In this document: one piece after another, positions 8,573 to 17,443 of the stretch | Layout: every line of letters begins with the position of its first letter | Numbering within the stretch: position 1 is the stretch's first letter | Assembly (NCBI RefSeq): GCF_021162145.1 | Contig: NZ_JAGGZH010000117.1 | Coordinates: 1-34,964, forward strand | Origin: Thermotoga sp. | GTDB lineage: Bacteria > Thermotogota > Thermotogae > Thermotogales > Thermotogaceae | DNA: 34,964 nt | Direction: 5' to 3' | Notes under the pieces: generated by a model | What the model saw: the letters and a program-made list of their open reading frames with translations, nothing else | Told to the model about the DNA's origin: nothing | Databases searched by the model: none | Position numbers and translations under genes: made by a program

Positions 8573-11254
8573 TCAAGACCATGTTTTCCCGATGCTTATA
8601 TCAACTTCCAGAGGTACAGAGAGTTTCACCACGTTTGTCATTTTGTTCTTTACCAGATCAACGAGTTCATCTTTTTCCTCGTCGGGAACCTCAAAAACCA
8701 GCTCGTCATGAACCTGAATGATCATCTTGGATTTCATATTTCTTTTTCTCAACTCTTCGTCTATATCTATCATAGCCAATTTTATAATATCCGCCGCTGT
8801 GCCTTGGATAGGAGTGTTTATAGCGATCCTTTCACCTTCGGATTGGGTGTTTTTATCCCTTGCCATGAGTTGAGGAATATCCCTTTTCCTTCCAAAGAGA
8901 GTTCTCACATAGCCTTTTTCCTTTGCCTCCGTAACGACCTGCTGGATGTAGCTTCGCACTTTCGGATACAGCGTAAAATAGCTGATGATCATCTTTTCCG
9001 CTTCTTTAACTGGTATTCCGAGTCTTACAGACAGACCGTACGGGGTGACGCCGTATATTATGGAGAAGTTCACCATCTTCCCAACCCGGCGCATGTCTTC
9101 ACTCACTTCTTCTGGTTTTACGCTGTAGATCCTGGAGGCGGTCAAAGCGTGTATATCAACACCTTCTTCGAAAGCTCTGACAAGATTTTCATCACCGCTG
9201 AGATGGGCAAGGATCCTGAGCTCTATTTGGGAGTAATCCGCACTGACGATCCACCAGTTTGGATCCTGAGGCACTATTGCTTTTCTGATTTCCTTTCCCT
9301 CTTCACTCTTCGTTGGAAGATTTTGAAGGTTCGGATCGCTACTGCTCAATCTACCGGTTGCGGTACCGGTTTGGTGGAAAGACGCATGGATCCTGCCAGT
9401 TTTTGGATTCACGAGTTTTGGGAGAGTGTCTATATAAGTTGATTTCAACTTTTGGATCTTTCTGTACTCGAGAATGAGAGGCACTATCTCGTGCTCGTTT
9501 GCTATTTCTTCTAGCACCTCTATTCTGGTGGAATAGTCTCCCGTTTTCGTAGTTTTACCACGAGGTTTTATCCCTAACTTCTCGAAAAGAATCTTTGAGA
9601 CCTGCTTCGGAGAGTTGATGTTGAAAGGCTCACCGGCTATTCGGTAGATCTTTTCGGCAAGTTCTTCGAGTTTTTTGCCGTACTCCTCTGAGAGCTTTTT
9701 CAGAAATTCCGTGTCCACGTACACTCCGTTCAGTTCCATGCGGGCAAGAACATTCACAAGGGGCATTTCTATTTTGTAGAAAACGTTCTCCAATTCCGCT
9801 TCGTGAAGCTTCATGCTGAGCATTTTATAGAGCCTATAAGTGATATCAGCGTCTTCACAGGAATAGTTCGCGGCCTTGTCGACAGGAACATCCGCAAAGC
9901 TGAAGCCAAAGAGGGGTGAAGAAAACGACATCAGTTCCTGATAGGACGTCATCTTGTATCCGAGGAACTTCAGTGACAGATCTTCGAGGTTGAACTTCTT
10001 CTCGTTCGGTTCCAGCAGGTACGCGGCTATCATCGTGTCGAAATGAGGGTGAACCGGTGATATGTTCTTCACCATCAATACTTTGTAGTCGTACTTCAGG
10101 TTCTGTCCCACAACTTTCGAAGATGGATCTTCGAGGATCTCTTTCAACTTCGACAGAACTAATCCTTCATCAAGATTTTGAGCGCTTCTGTGATGGAGCG
10201 GTATATAATACGCTGCCTTCGGCTTGAAGGACACGGAAATGCCGATTATCTCGCAGTTGAACGGGTCGAGGGAAGACGTTTCCAGGTCCAGAGCAAAGGA
10301 TGGAACCTCCTTCAACTTCTTGACAAGATCTTCGAACGCTCTTTGATCTTTCACGATTTCATATCCGGTGGGTTCTACTTCCTCGTACAGCTGCAGCTCC
10401 TTCATTATGGAAGCGAACTCCAGCTCTTTCAATATCGAAAGGAGTTTTTTCTTATCGTATCCCCTGTATCTGATCTCCTCCCAATCTATTCTTATGGGTA
10501 CGTTTGTTTCCAGGTTCGCAAGTTTCCTGCTGAGGATGGCAGCTTCTCTGTCTTTCAGAATGGCTTTTTTCACTCTTTGAGGAAGCTCACGGACATGTTC
10601 TAGAATGTCCTCAAGGTTCCTGTACTTACTGAGCAGCTGCACAGCAGTCCTCTCTCCTATTCCTGTCACACCGGGAATGTTGTCGATCTCGTCCCCCGCC
10701 AGTGCGAGAAAATCAGGTATTTGCTGGGGTTCTACTCCATACCTTTCCTTCACTTTCTTCGAATCGTAGAGCTCGAGATCTGAAATTCCCCTCACAATCC
10801 TCCACACTTTTATCTTTTCATTAACGAGTTGAAGCATGTCTTTATCGCCGGTTATTATGAATATCTCGCCGAACAACGCGGATCCTTTCACCGCGAGCGT
10901 AGCAATGATATCGTCTGCCTCGTACCCTTCCACTTCCAGTACTTTGAGGCCGAGCGCTTCTATCAAACGTTTGATATGAGGAAGTTGTTGAATCAGAAGA
11001 TCCGGTGTTTTCGGCCTTTGTGCCTTGTATGTCTCAAGAAGTTTATGCCTGAACGTCGCTGCCCTTTTGTCGAAGGCCACAGCTGCGTAGTCTCTTTCAG
11101 GTGTTATGTGTTCCTTTATGAACTTCACAAGCATCCTTGCAACACCATAGACAGCGTTCGTTGGAATTCCCGTAGATGTGGAGAGTGATCTGTCCAGGGC
11201 GTAATACGCCCTGTAAGCCAAGGCTGTGCCATCAAAGAGAAACAATCTCGCCAT
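8573..11254 (-). CDS. polA: DNA polymerase I
   Basis: Repair and Okazaki-fragment polymerase, 893 aa, the full length known for Thermotoga. It has an N-terminal 5'-3' exonuclease/flap domain (residues 1-290; acidic residues in FLFDGT, VEGYEADDIIATL, ITGDKDM and GDEIDNIPGV). A 3'-5' proofreading domain keeps its carboxylates (D323 and E325 in DLETSS, plus a YSCEDADITYRLY segment). The polymerase domain has motif A (DYSQIELR), motif B (RRVGKMVNFSIIYG) and motif C (VHDEL). The sequence looks nearer to T. neapolitana than to T. maritima PolA from memory. It starts inside the last 23 bp of the upstream GDPD/AhpD gene. Confidence 0.98.
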   Translation of the reverse strand: MARLFLFDGTALAYRAYYALDRSLSTSTGIPTNAVYGVARMLVKFIKEHITPERDYAAVAFDKRAATFRHKLLETYKAQRPKTPDLLIQQLPHIKRLIEALGLKVLEVEGYEADDIIATLAVKGSALFGEIFIITGDKDMLQLVNEKIKVWRIVRGISDLELYDSKKVKERYGVEPQQIPDFLALAGDEIDNIPGVTGIGERTAVQLLSKYRNLEDILEHVRELPQRVKKAILKDREAAILSRKLANLETNVPIRIDWEEIRYRGYDKKKLLSILKELEFASIMKELQLYEEVEPTGYEIVKDQRAFEDLVKKLKEVPSFALDLETSSLDPFNCEIIGISVSFKPKAAYYIPLHHRSAQNLDEGLVLSKLKEILEDPSSKVVGQNLKYDYKVLMVKNISPVHPHFDTMIAAYLLEPNEKKFNLEDLSLKFLGYKMTSYQELMSFSSPLFGFSFADVPVDKAANYSCEDADITYRLYKMLSMKLHEAELENVFYKIEMPLVNVLARMELNGVYVDTEFLKKLSEEYGKKLEELAEKIYRIAGEPFNINSPKQVSKILFEKLGIKPRGKTTKTGDYSTRIEVLEEIANEHEIVPLILEYRKIQKLKSTYIDTLPKLVNPKTGRIHASFHQTGTATGRLSSSDPNLQNLPTKSEEGKEIRKAIVPQDPNWWIVSADYSQIELRILAHLSGDENLVRAFEEGVDIHALTASRIYSVKPEEVSEDMRRVGKMVNFSIIYGVTPYGLSVRLGIPVKEAEKMIISYFTLYPKVRSYIQQVVTEAKEKGYVRTLFGRKRDIPQLMARDKNTQSEGERIAINTPIQGTAADIIKLAMIDIDEELRKRNMKSKMIIQVHDELVFEVPDEEKDELVDLVKNKMTNVVKLSVPLEVDISIGKTWS

Positions 11255-12278
11255 TCTTCTGCATCCTCCTGAGCTCCTCCAGAAAACTCACCGCTCGCCT
11301 CAGATGAGGAATCACGATCGATCCTCCTACTACGAGGGCGACGTCGAAGGCCTCGAAGATCTCCTCATCACTCAGCCCTTCCTGTACACATCTCACGAGG
11401 TGGTATCTTATGCAGTCATCACATCTTAAAACCATTGATGCAACAAGCCCCATCAATTCTTTGGTTTTTGCATCGAGTTTTCCTGTGCTGTACACGGCGG
11501 TATCCAGGTTGAAGAATCGTTTGGTGTTCAACGTTCCTTTCGACAGTACTTTCTCGTTCAGCTTGCGTCTGGTCTCGACGAATTTTCTGTACTCCATTTT
11601 TTTCACCTCGTTCTTGTGAAGAGTGAAGAGCTCCACTTCGTCGGTTATGATACCATCGATGTGGGTTTTTATCTTCTGGAAAGTTTCCAGATCGTTCAGG
11701 GTCCACACGAAGATCTTAACTCCTTTTTCTCTGAATTTATCACAAAGCTCTGTCACGAATTCGATCTCGAACGCCTGGTACGGAATGTGAATGGAGTAGG
11801 GACGTTCTCTTTCTACACGCTCGACAAAACTCTGGAAGTCCCCGAAGTTTTTTTCGTCTATAAGATAGCCATACCTTGTTCCTTTGAACTTCTCATCCAG
11901 AAGATTCAGGTCGAAAGAAGAAAAGATCACGTTTTTTCTACCTTTCGAGAGCTCAAGGACTAGCTCAGCGGCTTCTCTTTCTTTTATTTCAACGTTCACA
12001 ATCCTATCGTCAGGGATGTGTTCGTACACCTCATCCAGTGTGACTATCTTACCACTCGAGAGCTCTTTCAACTCGCTGAGTGTGGCATTCCTCACCTTCA
12101 CATCCCTGCCGAACAGTCTTTTCAGGTCTTCATCGTGTGACACCACTACTTTTTCATCTTTCGAAAGCCTCACGTCCAACTCTATACCATCCGCCCCAAA
12201 TTCGATGGCTTTAATGAACGCCTCCAGAGTGTTCTCCAGATACTTTGCTGAATATCCTCTGTGACCCAGCACGATCAT
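11232..12278 (-). CDS. Glycerophosphodiester phosphodiesterase fused to an AhpD-like domain
   Basis: 348 aa. Residues 1-220 are a GDPD that hydrolyses glycerophosphodiesters to glycerol-3-phosphate. Active-site motifs are HRGYSAKYLENT, ELDVRLSKD, VVSHDEDLKR and, near the end, VWTLND and GIITDEVEL. It is then joined in frame by a short linker (FTLHKNEVKK) to a 121-aa carboxymuconolactone-decarboxylase/AhpD-like domain starting MEYRKF. That domain has a C-x-x-C-x3-H motif (RCDDCIRYH). From memory, in T. maritima these are two separate adjacent genes. Here no stop codon separates them, but the linker DNA still contains GAGGTGA placed correctly before the internal ATG (11595-11597), so a separate C-terminal protein may also be made. 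The gene overlaps the upstream lipoprotein gene by 4 bp and polA by 23 bp. Confidence 0.9.
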   Translation of the reverse strand: MIVLGHRGYSAKYLENTLEAFIKAIEFGADGIELDVRLSKDEKVVVSHDEDLKRLFGRDVKVRNATLSELKELSSGKIVTLDEVYEHIPDDRIVNVEIKEREAAELVLELSKGRKNVIFSSFDLNLLDEKFKGTRYGYLIDEKNFGDFQSFVERVERERPYSIHIPYQAFEIEFVTELCDKFREKGVKIFVWTLNDLETFQKIKTHIDGIITDEVELFTLHKNEVKKMEYRKFVETRRKLNEKVLSKGTLNTKRFFNLDTAVYSTGKLDAKTKELMGLVASMVLRCDDCIRYHLVRCVQEGLSDEEIFEAFDVALVVGGSIVIPHLRRAVSFLEELRRMQKNGEIVSL

Positions 12279-12739
12279 TCTTTCAACACCCCGTACACCC
12301 TGTACACGTGTTTCACAAACTCATCCACTTCGTTTCTACCTTCTGCAATGAAAAACCAGCTCTTCTTCCACCAGGCGACGATCTTTTTTCCGTTCAACAC
12401 CGTGGAAAACTTTCCCATGTTCGGTAACTCCAGAATACTCCTCACCGAGAGAAATCCCGACTTCTTGTTTATTGCCTTCCACACTTTCTTGGCATCTTCG
12501 CCCTTGTGCACGTAGAGAAGCAGGGCATTACCGGTCTTCGATTCGAACACCGCCACTTTTCCCTTCATTTCTACGTCTTTGTACTGATCTACATCCTTCA
12601 TGTCTATCAATTTGTATTCCTGGTTCTCCAATATCTGGAGTGCGGTGTCCACCGAGTAAGCATCAGGAGGTACCTCTATCTGGAAAAACGAGCAGGAAGA
12701 AAGAAGGAGAATGATCATCGGTAGAAGGAGCCATTTCAC
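12275..12739 (-). CDS. Small lipoprotein, DUF3242-like, function unknown
   Basis: 154 aa. It has a short hydrophobic signal with a lipobox (WLLLPMIILLLSSC; Cys16 would be lipidated), then a mature domain of about 138 aa with no enzymatic motif that I recognise. The mature part is rich in Lys, Val and aromatic residues (KKIVAWWKKSWFFIAEG near the end). It resembles the DUF3242 family built on the T. maritima protein found at this place, from memory. Predicted location is the cell envelope, anchored by lipid. GTG start with GGTGAT upstream; 4-bp overlaps with lepA upstream and the GDPD gene downstream. Confidence 0.8.
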   Translation of the reverse strand: MKWLLLPMIILLLSSCSFFQIEVPPDAYSVDTALQILENQEYKLIDMKDVDQYKDVEMKGKVAVFESKTGNALLLYVHKGEDAKKVWKAINKKSGFLSVRSILELPNMGKFSTVLNGKKIVAWWKKSWFFIAEGRNEVDEFVKHVYRVYGVLKE

Positions 12740-14559
12740 TTTTCATCACCTTCTCCTATCTTCAAAAGGGCCAGGAACGCCTCTTGAGGAATGGTGACGC
12801 GTCCTATTTCCCTGAGTTTTTTCTTACCTTCTTTTTGCTTCTCCAGAAGTTTCATCTTTCTCGTTACATCTCCACCGTAGCACTTGGCCAAGACATCTTT
12901 TCTGAGCGCTTTTATATCGGCTCTTGCTATTATTCTACCTCCCGCTTTTGCCTGGATCGGTATCTGGAATTGATGCCTTGGGATCAACTCTTTCAATTTT
13001 TCCACCATCTTTCGTGCCATTGGATAGGCTTTCGATCTGTGGACGATGAAGGAGAGCGCGTCGACCGGTTCTTTGTTGACCAGTATCGTCACTTTCACCA
13101 GGTCGCTCTTCCTGTACTCTTTGAATTCGTAGTCCATCGAGGCGTAACCCCTGCTCACTGCCTTCATTTTATCAAAGAAGTCGTATATTATCTCCGAAAG
13201 CGGAGCATCAAACTTCAGTATCACACGGTTTTTTCCTGCGTTCTCTGTTGTTCTCAGTTCCCCTCTTTTTTCGTTCTGAACAAGGTTGATGAGAGGACCT
13301 ATGTAGTCAGTTGGAGTTATTATCGAGAGATCAACGTAAGGTTCGTACACCTCTAAGATCTCACCTTCATCTGGAAATTTCGAAGGATCGGTAATTTCCA
13401 GTTCTTTTCCGTTTCTCAAAATGACTTTGTATCTGACGTTCGGAGCCGTTAAAATGACTGCCAGGTCGAACTCTCTCTCTATCCTTTCTTTCACCACGTC
13501 CATATGAAGAGGACCGAGAAAGCCACACCTGAAACCAAATCCCATGGCAGGAGACATGGTTGGCTCAAAGTACAGGGCGGAATCGTTCAGCTTTAACTTT
13601 TCGAGAGCCTTCCTCAGCTCTTCGTAGTACTCTGGAAGCCCCGGGAACATCCCCGCGAATACCATGGGTTTTATCTCCTTGTATCCGGGAAGCGGTTCTT
13701 CCACCGGGTCGTCAGCAGACGTTATGGTATCTCCCACACGAGCGTCAGCCACTTCTTTTATACCAGCTATTATGTATCCGACCTCTCCTGCACTGAGCGC
13801 ATCCGTCGGTGTCATCTCCGGTGAGAACACTCCCACTTCTTGAACTTCGTACACCTTCTTGTTTGAAAACGTCATGATGCAGTCACCGGGTTTAACCTGT
13901 CCGTCAAAAAGGCGAGTATGTACGATAACGCCCTTGTAATTGTCGTACTTGGCGTCAAAGATCAGGGCTTCCAGCTTTCCATCAACGTTTCCTTTTGGCG
14001 GAGGAACTTTCTTTACGATAGTCTCAAGAAGCTCCTTGACTCCGGTCCCTTCTTTTGCGCTGACAAGCAGTATCTCGTCTTCTTTGACTCCGAGGAGATC
14101 CTTTATCTCCAGAGCTGTCTCATCGATGTTGGCGTTTGGAAGATCTATCTTGTTTATCACGGGAATTATTTCCAGGTCGTGCTCTATGGCGAGATAGGTG
14201 TGAGCAACAGTTTGTGCCTCCACTCCCTGTGTTGCGTCCACAAGCAGCACAGCCCCTTCACAGGCTGCCATACTTCTTCCCACTTCGTACGAGAAGTCCA
14301 CGTGACCTGGCGTGTCGATTATGTTTATCTCGTAGGTGTTTCCGTCTTCTGCTCTGTACATGACCTTCACCGGTTGGGCTTTTATCGTAATACCGCGTTC
14401 TCTCTCTATGTCCATCATGTCCAAGTACTGTTCTCTCATCTTTCGACTGTCCACCGTGTTGGTGATTTCCAGAATCCTGTCCACAAGGGTAGTTTTCCCA
14501 TGATCTATGTGAGCGATTATGCAGATGTTCCTGATCAGGTCAGGTCTGTACACTCTCAT
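12736..14559 (-). CDS. lepA: Elongation factor 4 (LepA), ribosomal back-translocase
   Basis: GTPase that acts on stalled or mis-set ribosomes, 607 aa. G motifs are AHIDHGKTT (G1), ERERGITI (G2 region), DTPGHVDF (G3), NKIDL (G4) and SAKEGTG (G5). LepA-specific features are the HMDVVKERIEREF segment and the C-terminal domain with KCYGGDVTRKMKLLEKQKEGKK. Start is the ATG at 14557-14559 (MRVYRPDLIRN), directly after GGAGGTGG. An in-frame ATG 14 codons upstream adds non-family residues and lies upstream of the likely promoter. First gene of the long minus-strand unit. Confidence 0.97.
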   Translation of the reverse strand: MRVYRPDLIRNICIIAHIDHGKTTLVDRILEITNTVDSRKMREQYLDMMDIERERGITIKAQPVKVMYRAEDGNTYEINIIDTPGHVDFSYEVGRSMAACEGAVLLVDATQGVEAQTVAHTYLAIEHDLEIIPVINKIDLPNANIDETALEIKDLLGVKEDEILLVSAKEGTGVKELLETIVKKVPPPKGNVDGKLEALIFDAKYDNYKGVIVHTRLFDGQVKPGDCIMTFSNKKVYEVQEVGVFSPEMTPTDALSAGEVGYIIAGIKEVADARVGDTITSADDPVEEPLPGYKEIKPMVFAGMFPGLPEYYEELRKALEKLKLNDSALYFEPTMSPAMGFGFRCGFLGPLHMDVVKERIEREFDLAVILTAPNVRYKVILRNGKELEITDPSKFPDEGEILEVYEPYVDLSIITPTDYIGPLINLVQNEKRGELRTTENAGKNRVILKFDAPLSEIIYDFFDKMKAVSRGYASMDYEFKEYRKSDLVKVTILVNKEPVDALSFIVHRSKAYPMARKMVEKLKELIPRHQFQIPIQAKAGGRIIARADIKALRKDVLAKCYGGDVTRKMKLLEKQKEGKKKLREIGRVTIPQEAFLALLKIGEGDEK

Positions 14560-14584
14560 ACCACCTCCGGAAAAATTAACCTCT

Positions 14585-14600
14585 CTTTTGAATTTTACCA
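14585..14600 (-). promoter_or_regulatory. Candidate extended -10 promoter for the lepA unit
   Basis: On the minus strand the sequence TGG-TAAAAT (14600 to 14592) is an extended -10 element. Transcription would begin near 14585, about 26 nt before the lepA ATG, leaving room for its ribosome binding site. No good -35 hexamer is seen at the usual distance. This is the only gap of any size upstream of the 17-gene run. Confidence 0.4.
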
Positions 14601-14622
14601 TTTCGTTTTTTCATCTTTTCTG

Positions 14623-14640
14623 TGGTATACATTCATGATG
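14623..14640 (+). promoter_or_regulatory. Candidate extended -10 promoter for the beta-mannosidase gene
   Basis: TGG-TATACA at 14623-14631 is an extended -10 element. It would start transcription near 14638, about 20 nt before the GTG start at 14659. No clear -35 box is visible. It is back to back with the lepA element, about 25 bp apart. Confidence 0.4.
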
Positions 14641-14658
14641 AGGAAAGGAGGCGGTATT

Positions 14659-17022
14659 GTGAAACGAGTTGATCTGAGCGGGAAATGGCACATCAGAGAT
14701 TCGAAAGGGGAATTTTCTCTCACGGGTGTTGTTCCAGGAGTTGTTCAGGCCGATCTGGTCAGGGAAGGACTGCTTCCCCATCCCTACGTGGGGACCAACG
14801 AAGATCTTTTCAAAAAGATTGAGGACAGAGAATGGATCTACGAAAAAGAATTTGACTTTCATGAAAAGCTTTCCGACGAAGATAGAGTCGACCTTGTTTT
14901 CGAAGGAGTAGATACACTGGCCGACATTTACTTGAACGATGTGTATCTTGGAAGTACCGAAGACATGTTTCTTGAATATCGATTCGATATCAAGAGTGTG
15001 TTGAAGGAGGAAAACCACCTGAGGGTGTTCATAAAGTCTCCTGTGGAAGTTCCGAAGACTTTAGAACAGAATTACGGGGTACTGGGAGGACCGGAAGACA
15101 GTATCAGGGGCTACATTCGGAAAGCCCAGTACTCCTACGGCTGGGACTGGGGTGCTCGAATCGTAACGAGTGGTATCTGGAGACCCGTTTACATCGAAAC
15201 ATACAAAAAGGCTCGCCTTCAGGATTCTACCGCCTGTCTGGTTGATCTCGAGGGGAAAGATGCTTTTGTAAAGGTGAACGGATTCATCTACGGTGAAGGA
15301 GATCTTGAGGTTGAGGTTTTCGTGAAGGGTGAAAAGATGGGAAGCTATCAGGTAGTGGAAAGAAACGGAGAAAAGTTCTTCGAAGGTATTTTTAAGTTAA
15401 AGAACGCAAAGCTCTGGTATCCCTGGAACGTGGGAGATCCGTACCTTTATGATTTCTCCTTTGTGTTGAAGGAATCAGGAGGAGAAGTCTACAGGGAGGA
15501 GAAAAGAATCGGTTTGAGAAAAGTGAGAATTCTACAGGAATCCATCGAAGATGGGAAGACGTTCATTTTCGAGATAAACGGTGAAAAGGTCTTCGCGAAG
15601 GGAGCAAACTGGATACCGGCCGACAACATCCTCACCTGGCTGAAAGCTGAGGATTACGAGAAACTCATAAAGATGGCAAAAGAGGCCAACATGAACATGT
15701 TGAGGGTTTGGGGTGGGGGAATCTACGAGAGTGAAGATTTCTACAAGCTGTGTGACGAGCTGGGTATCATGGTCTGGCAGGACTTCATGTACGCGTGCCT
15801 GGAATATCCAGATCACTTACCGTGGTTCAGAAAGCTCGCAAACGACGAGGCGAGAAAAGTGGTGAGGAAACTCAGATATCATCCTTCCATCGTTCTCTGG
15901 TGTGGTAACAACGAGAACAACTGGGGATTCGATGAATGGGGTAACATGGCAAGAAAGGTGGACGGCATCAATCTGGGAAACAGGCTCTATCTCTTTGACT
16001 TTCCCAAGATATGTGCAGAGGAGGATCCAGCAACACCGTACTGGCCCTCCAGTCCGTACGGTGGGGAAAAGGCGAACAGTGAGAGAGAAGGTGACAGACA
16101 TGTCTGGAACGTCTGGAGTGGCTGGATGAACTACGGTCATTATGAGGAGGACACTGGAAAGTTCATAAGTGAATTCGGTTTCCAAGGAGCCCCTCATATG
16201 AAGACGATCGAGTTCTTTTCAGAACCAGAGGAGCAAGAACCATTTCACCCCGTCATGTTGAAACACAACAAGCAGGTGGAAGGACAAGAAAGACTCATCA
16301 GGTTTATCTACGGAAACTTTGGCCAGTGTAGGGACTTTGAAAGTTTCGTTTATCTATCTCAGCTCAACCAGGCAGAAGCGATCAAGTTTGGTGTGGAACA
16401 CTGGAGGAGTAGAAAGTACAAAACAGCCGGAACGCTCTTTTGGCAGCTCAACGACAGCTGGCCTGTCTTCAGTTGGTCTGCTGTGGATTATTTCAAAAGA
16501 CCCAAAGCCCTGTATTACTACGCAAGAAGATTCTTTGCAGATGTGTTGCCAGTTGTGAAGAGGGTCGATGGTAAGGTAGGACTCTTCATCGTGAGCGATC
16601 TGAGGGAACTCAAAAAGGCCGGCGTCAGATTTGCAGCCTACAAAATGTCTGGGGATCTGGTGTTTGAAAAATTCTACGATGTGACACTGCCTCCCGATTC
16701 GGTAACTCTGGTAGATATCGTTTCTGCTTCGAACGATCTAGTGTTCTTTGCCGAGGTGCAAATAGAGGGCAAGACTTTCAAAAACTACAGAATCTTAAGA
16801 AAGTGGAGAGAGATGAACATTTTAGATCCGATGATCTCGGTGAGCGAAAAAAAAGATACGATCGAAATAACGGCGAAAAGACCCGCTTTCGGTGTTAAGA
16901 TCTTTTCGAAAGAGCTGCCGGAAGACGACTTCTTATTTCTCGAACCCGAAGAAAAGATTCTGCTTAAAAAACCCGGTGGATTCTCCGATGTAAAGTCTCT
17001 CTTTGACTACCTGAAAAGATGA
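14659..17022 (+). CDS. Beta-mannosidase, glycoside hydrolase family 2
   Basis: Removes beta-linked mannose from the non-reducing ends of mannan oligosaccharides; 787 aa. No signal peptide is seen, so it is probably cytoplasmic. It opens with a GH2 jelly-roll sugar-binding domain (VDLSGKWHIRDS, WIYEKEFDF, GVDTLADIYLNDVYLG). An immunoglobulin-like domain and a TIM barrel follow. The acid/base is E419 in CGNNENNWGF and the likely nucleophile is E505 in ISEFGFQG. The ANWIPAD and LRVWGGGIYE segments are typical of the beta-mannosidase branch. The frame is open far upstream, but GTG 14659, with AAAGGAGG 7 nt before it, gives the family N-terminus. It is a single-gene unit between two minus-strand operons, and its stop codon lies in the terminator stem. 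Confidence 0.93.
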   Translation: MKRVDLSGKWHIRDSKGEFSLTGVVPGVVQADLVREGLLPHPYVGTNEDLFKKIEDREWIYEKEFDFHEKLSDEDRVDLVFEGVDTLADIYLNDVYLGSTEDMFLEYRFDIKSVLKEENHLRVFIKSPVEVPKTLEQNYGVLGGPEDSIRGYIRKAQYSYGWDWGARIVTSGIWRPVYIETYKKARLQDSTACLVDLEGKDAFVKVNGFIYGEGDLEVEVFVKGEKMGSYQVVERNGEKFFEGIFKLKNAKLWYPWNVGDPYLYDFSFVLKESGGEVYREEKRIGLRKVRILQESIEDGKTFIFEINGEKVFAKGANWIPADNILTWLKAEDYEKLIKMAKEANMNMLRVWGGGIYESEDFYKLCDELGIMVWQDFMYACLEYPDHLPWFRKLANDEARKVVRKLRYHPSIVLWCGNNENNWGFDEWGNMARKVDGINLGNRLYLFDFPKICAEEDPATPYWPSSPYGGEKANSEREGDRHVWNVWSGWMNYGHYEEDTGKFISEFGFQGAPHMKTIEFFSEPEEQEPFHPVMLKHNKQVEGQERLIRFIYGNFGQCRDFESFVYLSQLNQAEAIKFGVEHWRSRKYKTAGTLFWQLNDSWPVFSWSAVDYFKRPKALYYYARRFFADVLPVVKRVDGKVGLFIVSDLRELKKAGVRFAAYKMSGDLVFEKFYDVTLPPDSVTLVDIVSASNDLVFFAEVQIEGKTFKNYRILRKWREMNILDPMISVSEKKDTIEITAKRPAFGVKIFSKELPEDDFLFLEPEEKILLKKPGGFSDVKSLFDYLKR

Positions 17023-17048
17023 AAGCCCCCTCGTGGGGCTTTCATTTT
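17020..17048. terminator. Bidirectional intrinsic terminator between convergent genes
   Basis: A perfect 10-bp stem, TGAAAGCCCC (17020-17029) and GGGGCTTTCA (17035-17044), with a 5-nt loop CTCGT, then TTTTA on the plus side. On the minus strand the stem is followed by the A-rich/T-rich end of the mannosidase gene. The stop codons of both convergent genes (TGA 17020-17022 plus; TGA 17044-17042 minus) are part of the stem. Confidence 0.9.
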
Positions 17049-17443
17049 ACGTCCGTCTTTCTTTTTATTTGAGTTATCAGCTGTTTCAAGCGGCTTGCTC
17101 TCCTGTAATCTTCGTTCTTTATGGCCTCCCTCAGTTTTCGTTCCAGGAATATGATCCTTCTCTCGTTCAGGAGAGCTTCCCTTTCCTGTGAATGCCACTT
17201 TTCGAACATTTGCTCTAGCACGCGAATGGGAATCTCTACGAACACAGTCATTTCACCCTCAAGGGAAATACGCTTGCCTTTCCTGAGAGTTTCATCCAAA
17301 ACACCTGGGGTCTTTCTGAGAGGTACACTGTTTTTCAGAATTTCGACCGTACATCTTTTGCAGTAAGAAATCTTTTTTTCCACGCCATCGAAGTTTATCT
17401 TGTAAACATTCGAGGTTTCCTGACCACATTTCATGCACTTCAT
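17042..17443 (-). CDS. UVR-motif zinc-finger protein (McsA-like)
   Basis: 133 aa. The N-terminus holds two C-x-x-C pairs (MKCMKCGQE and YCKRC), a likely zinc site. The C-terminal third is a UvrB/UvrC (UVR) motif helix pair ([21 protein letters not shown]). That order resembles McsA, an activator of the arginine kinase McsB and of Clp proteolysis in Firmicutes, but McsA usually has more CxxC pairs and a McsB partner. Neither McsB nor ClpC is in the window. Function is therefore not assigned. It overlaps pth by 4 bp and is the last gene of its unit. Confidence 0.8.
   Translation of the reverse strand: MKCMKCGQETSNVYKINFDGVEKKISYCKRCTVEILKNSVPLRKTPGVLDETLRKGKRISLEGEMTVFVEIPIRVLEQMFEKWHSQEREALLNERRIIFLERKLREAIKNEDYRRASRLKQLITQIKRKTDVK

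Noticed and set aside
13918-14658. Long open plus-strand frame running through lepA into the mannosidase gene, suggesting a protein of over 1000 aa
   Set aside because: It is antisense to conserved lepA codons, and the GH2 family start with a strong ribosome binding site is at 14659.
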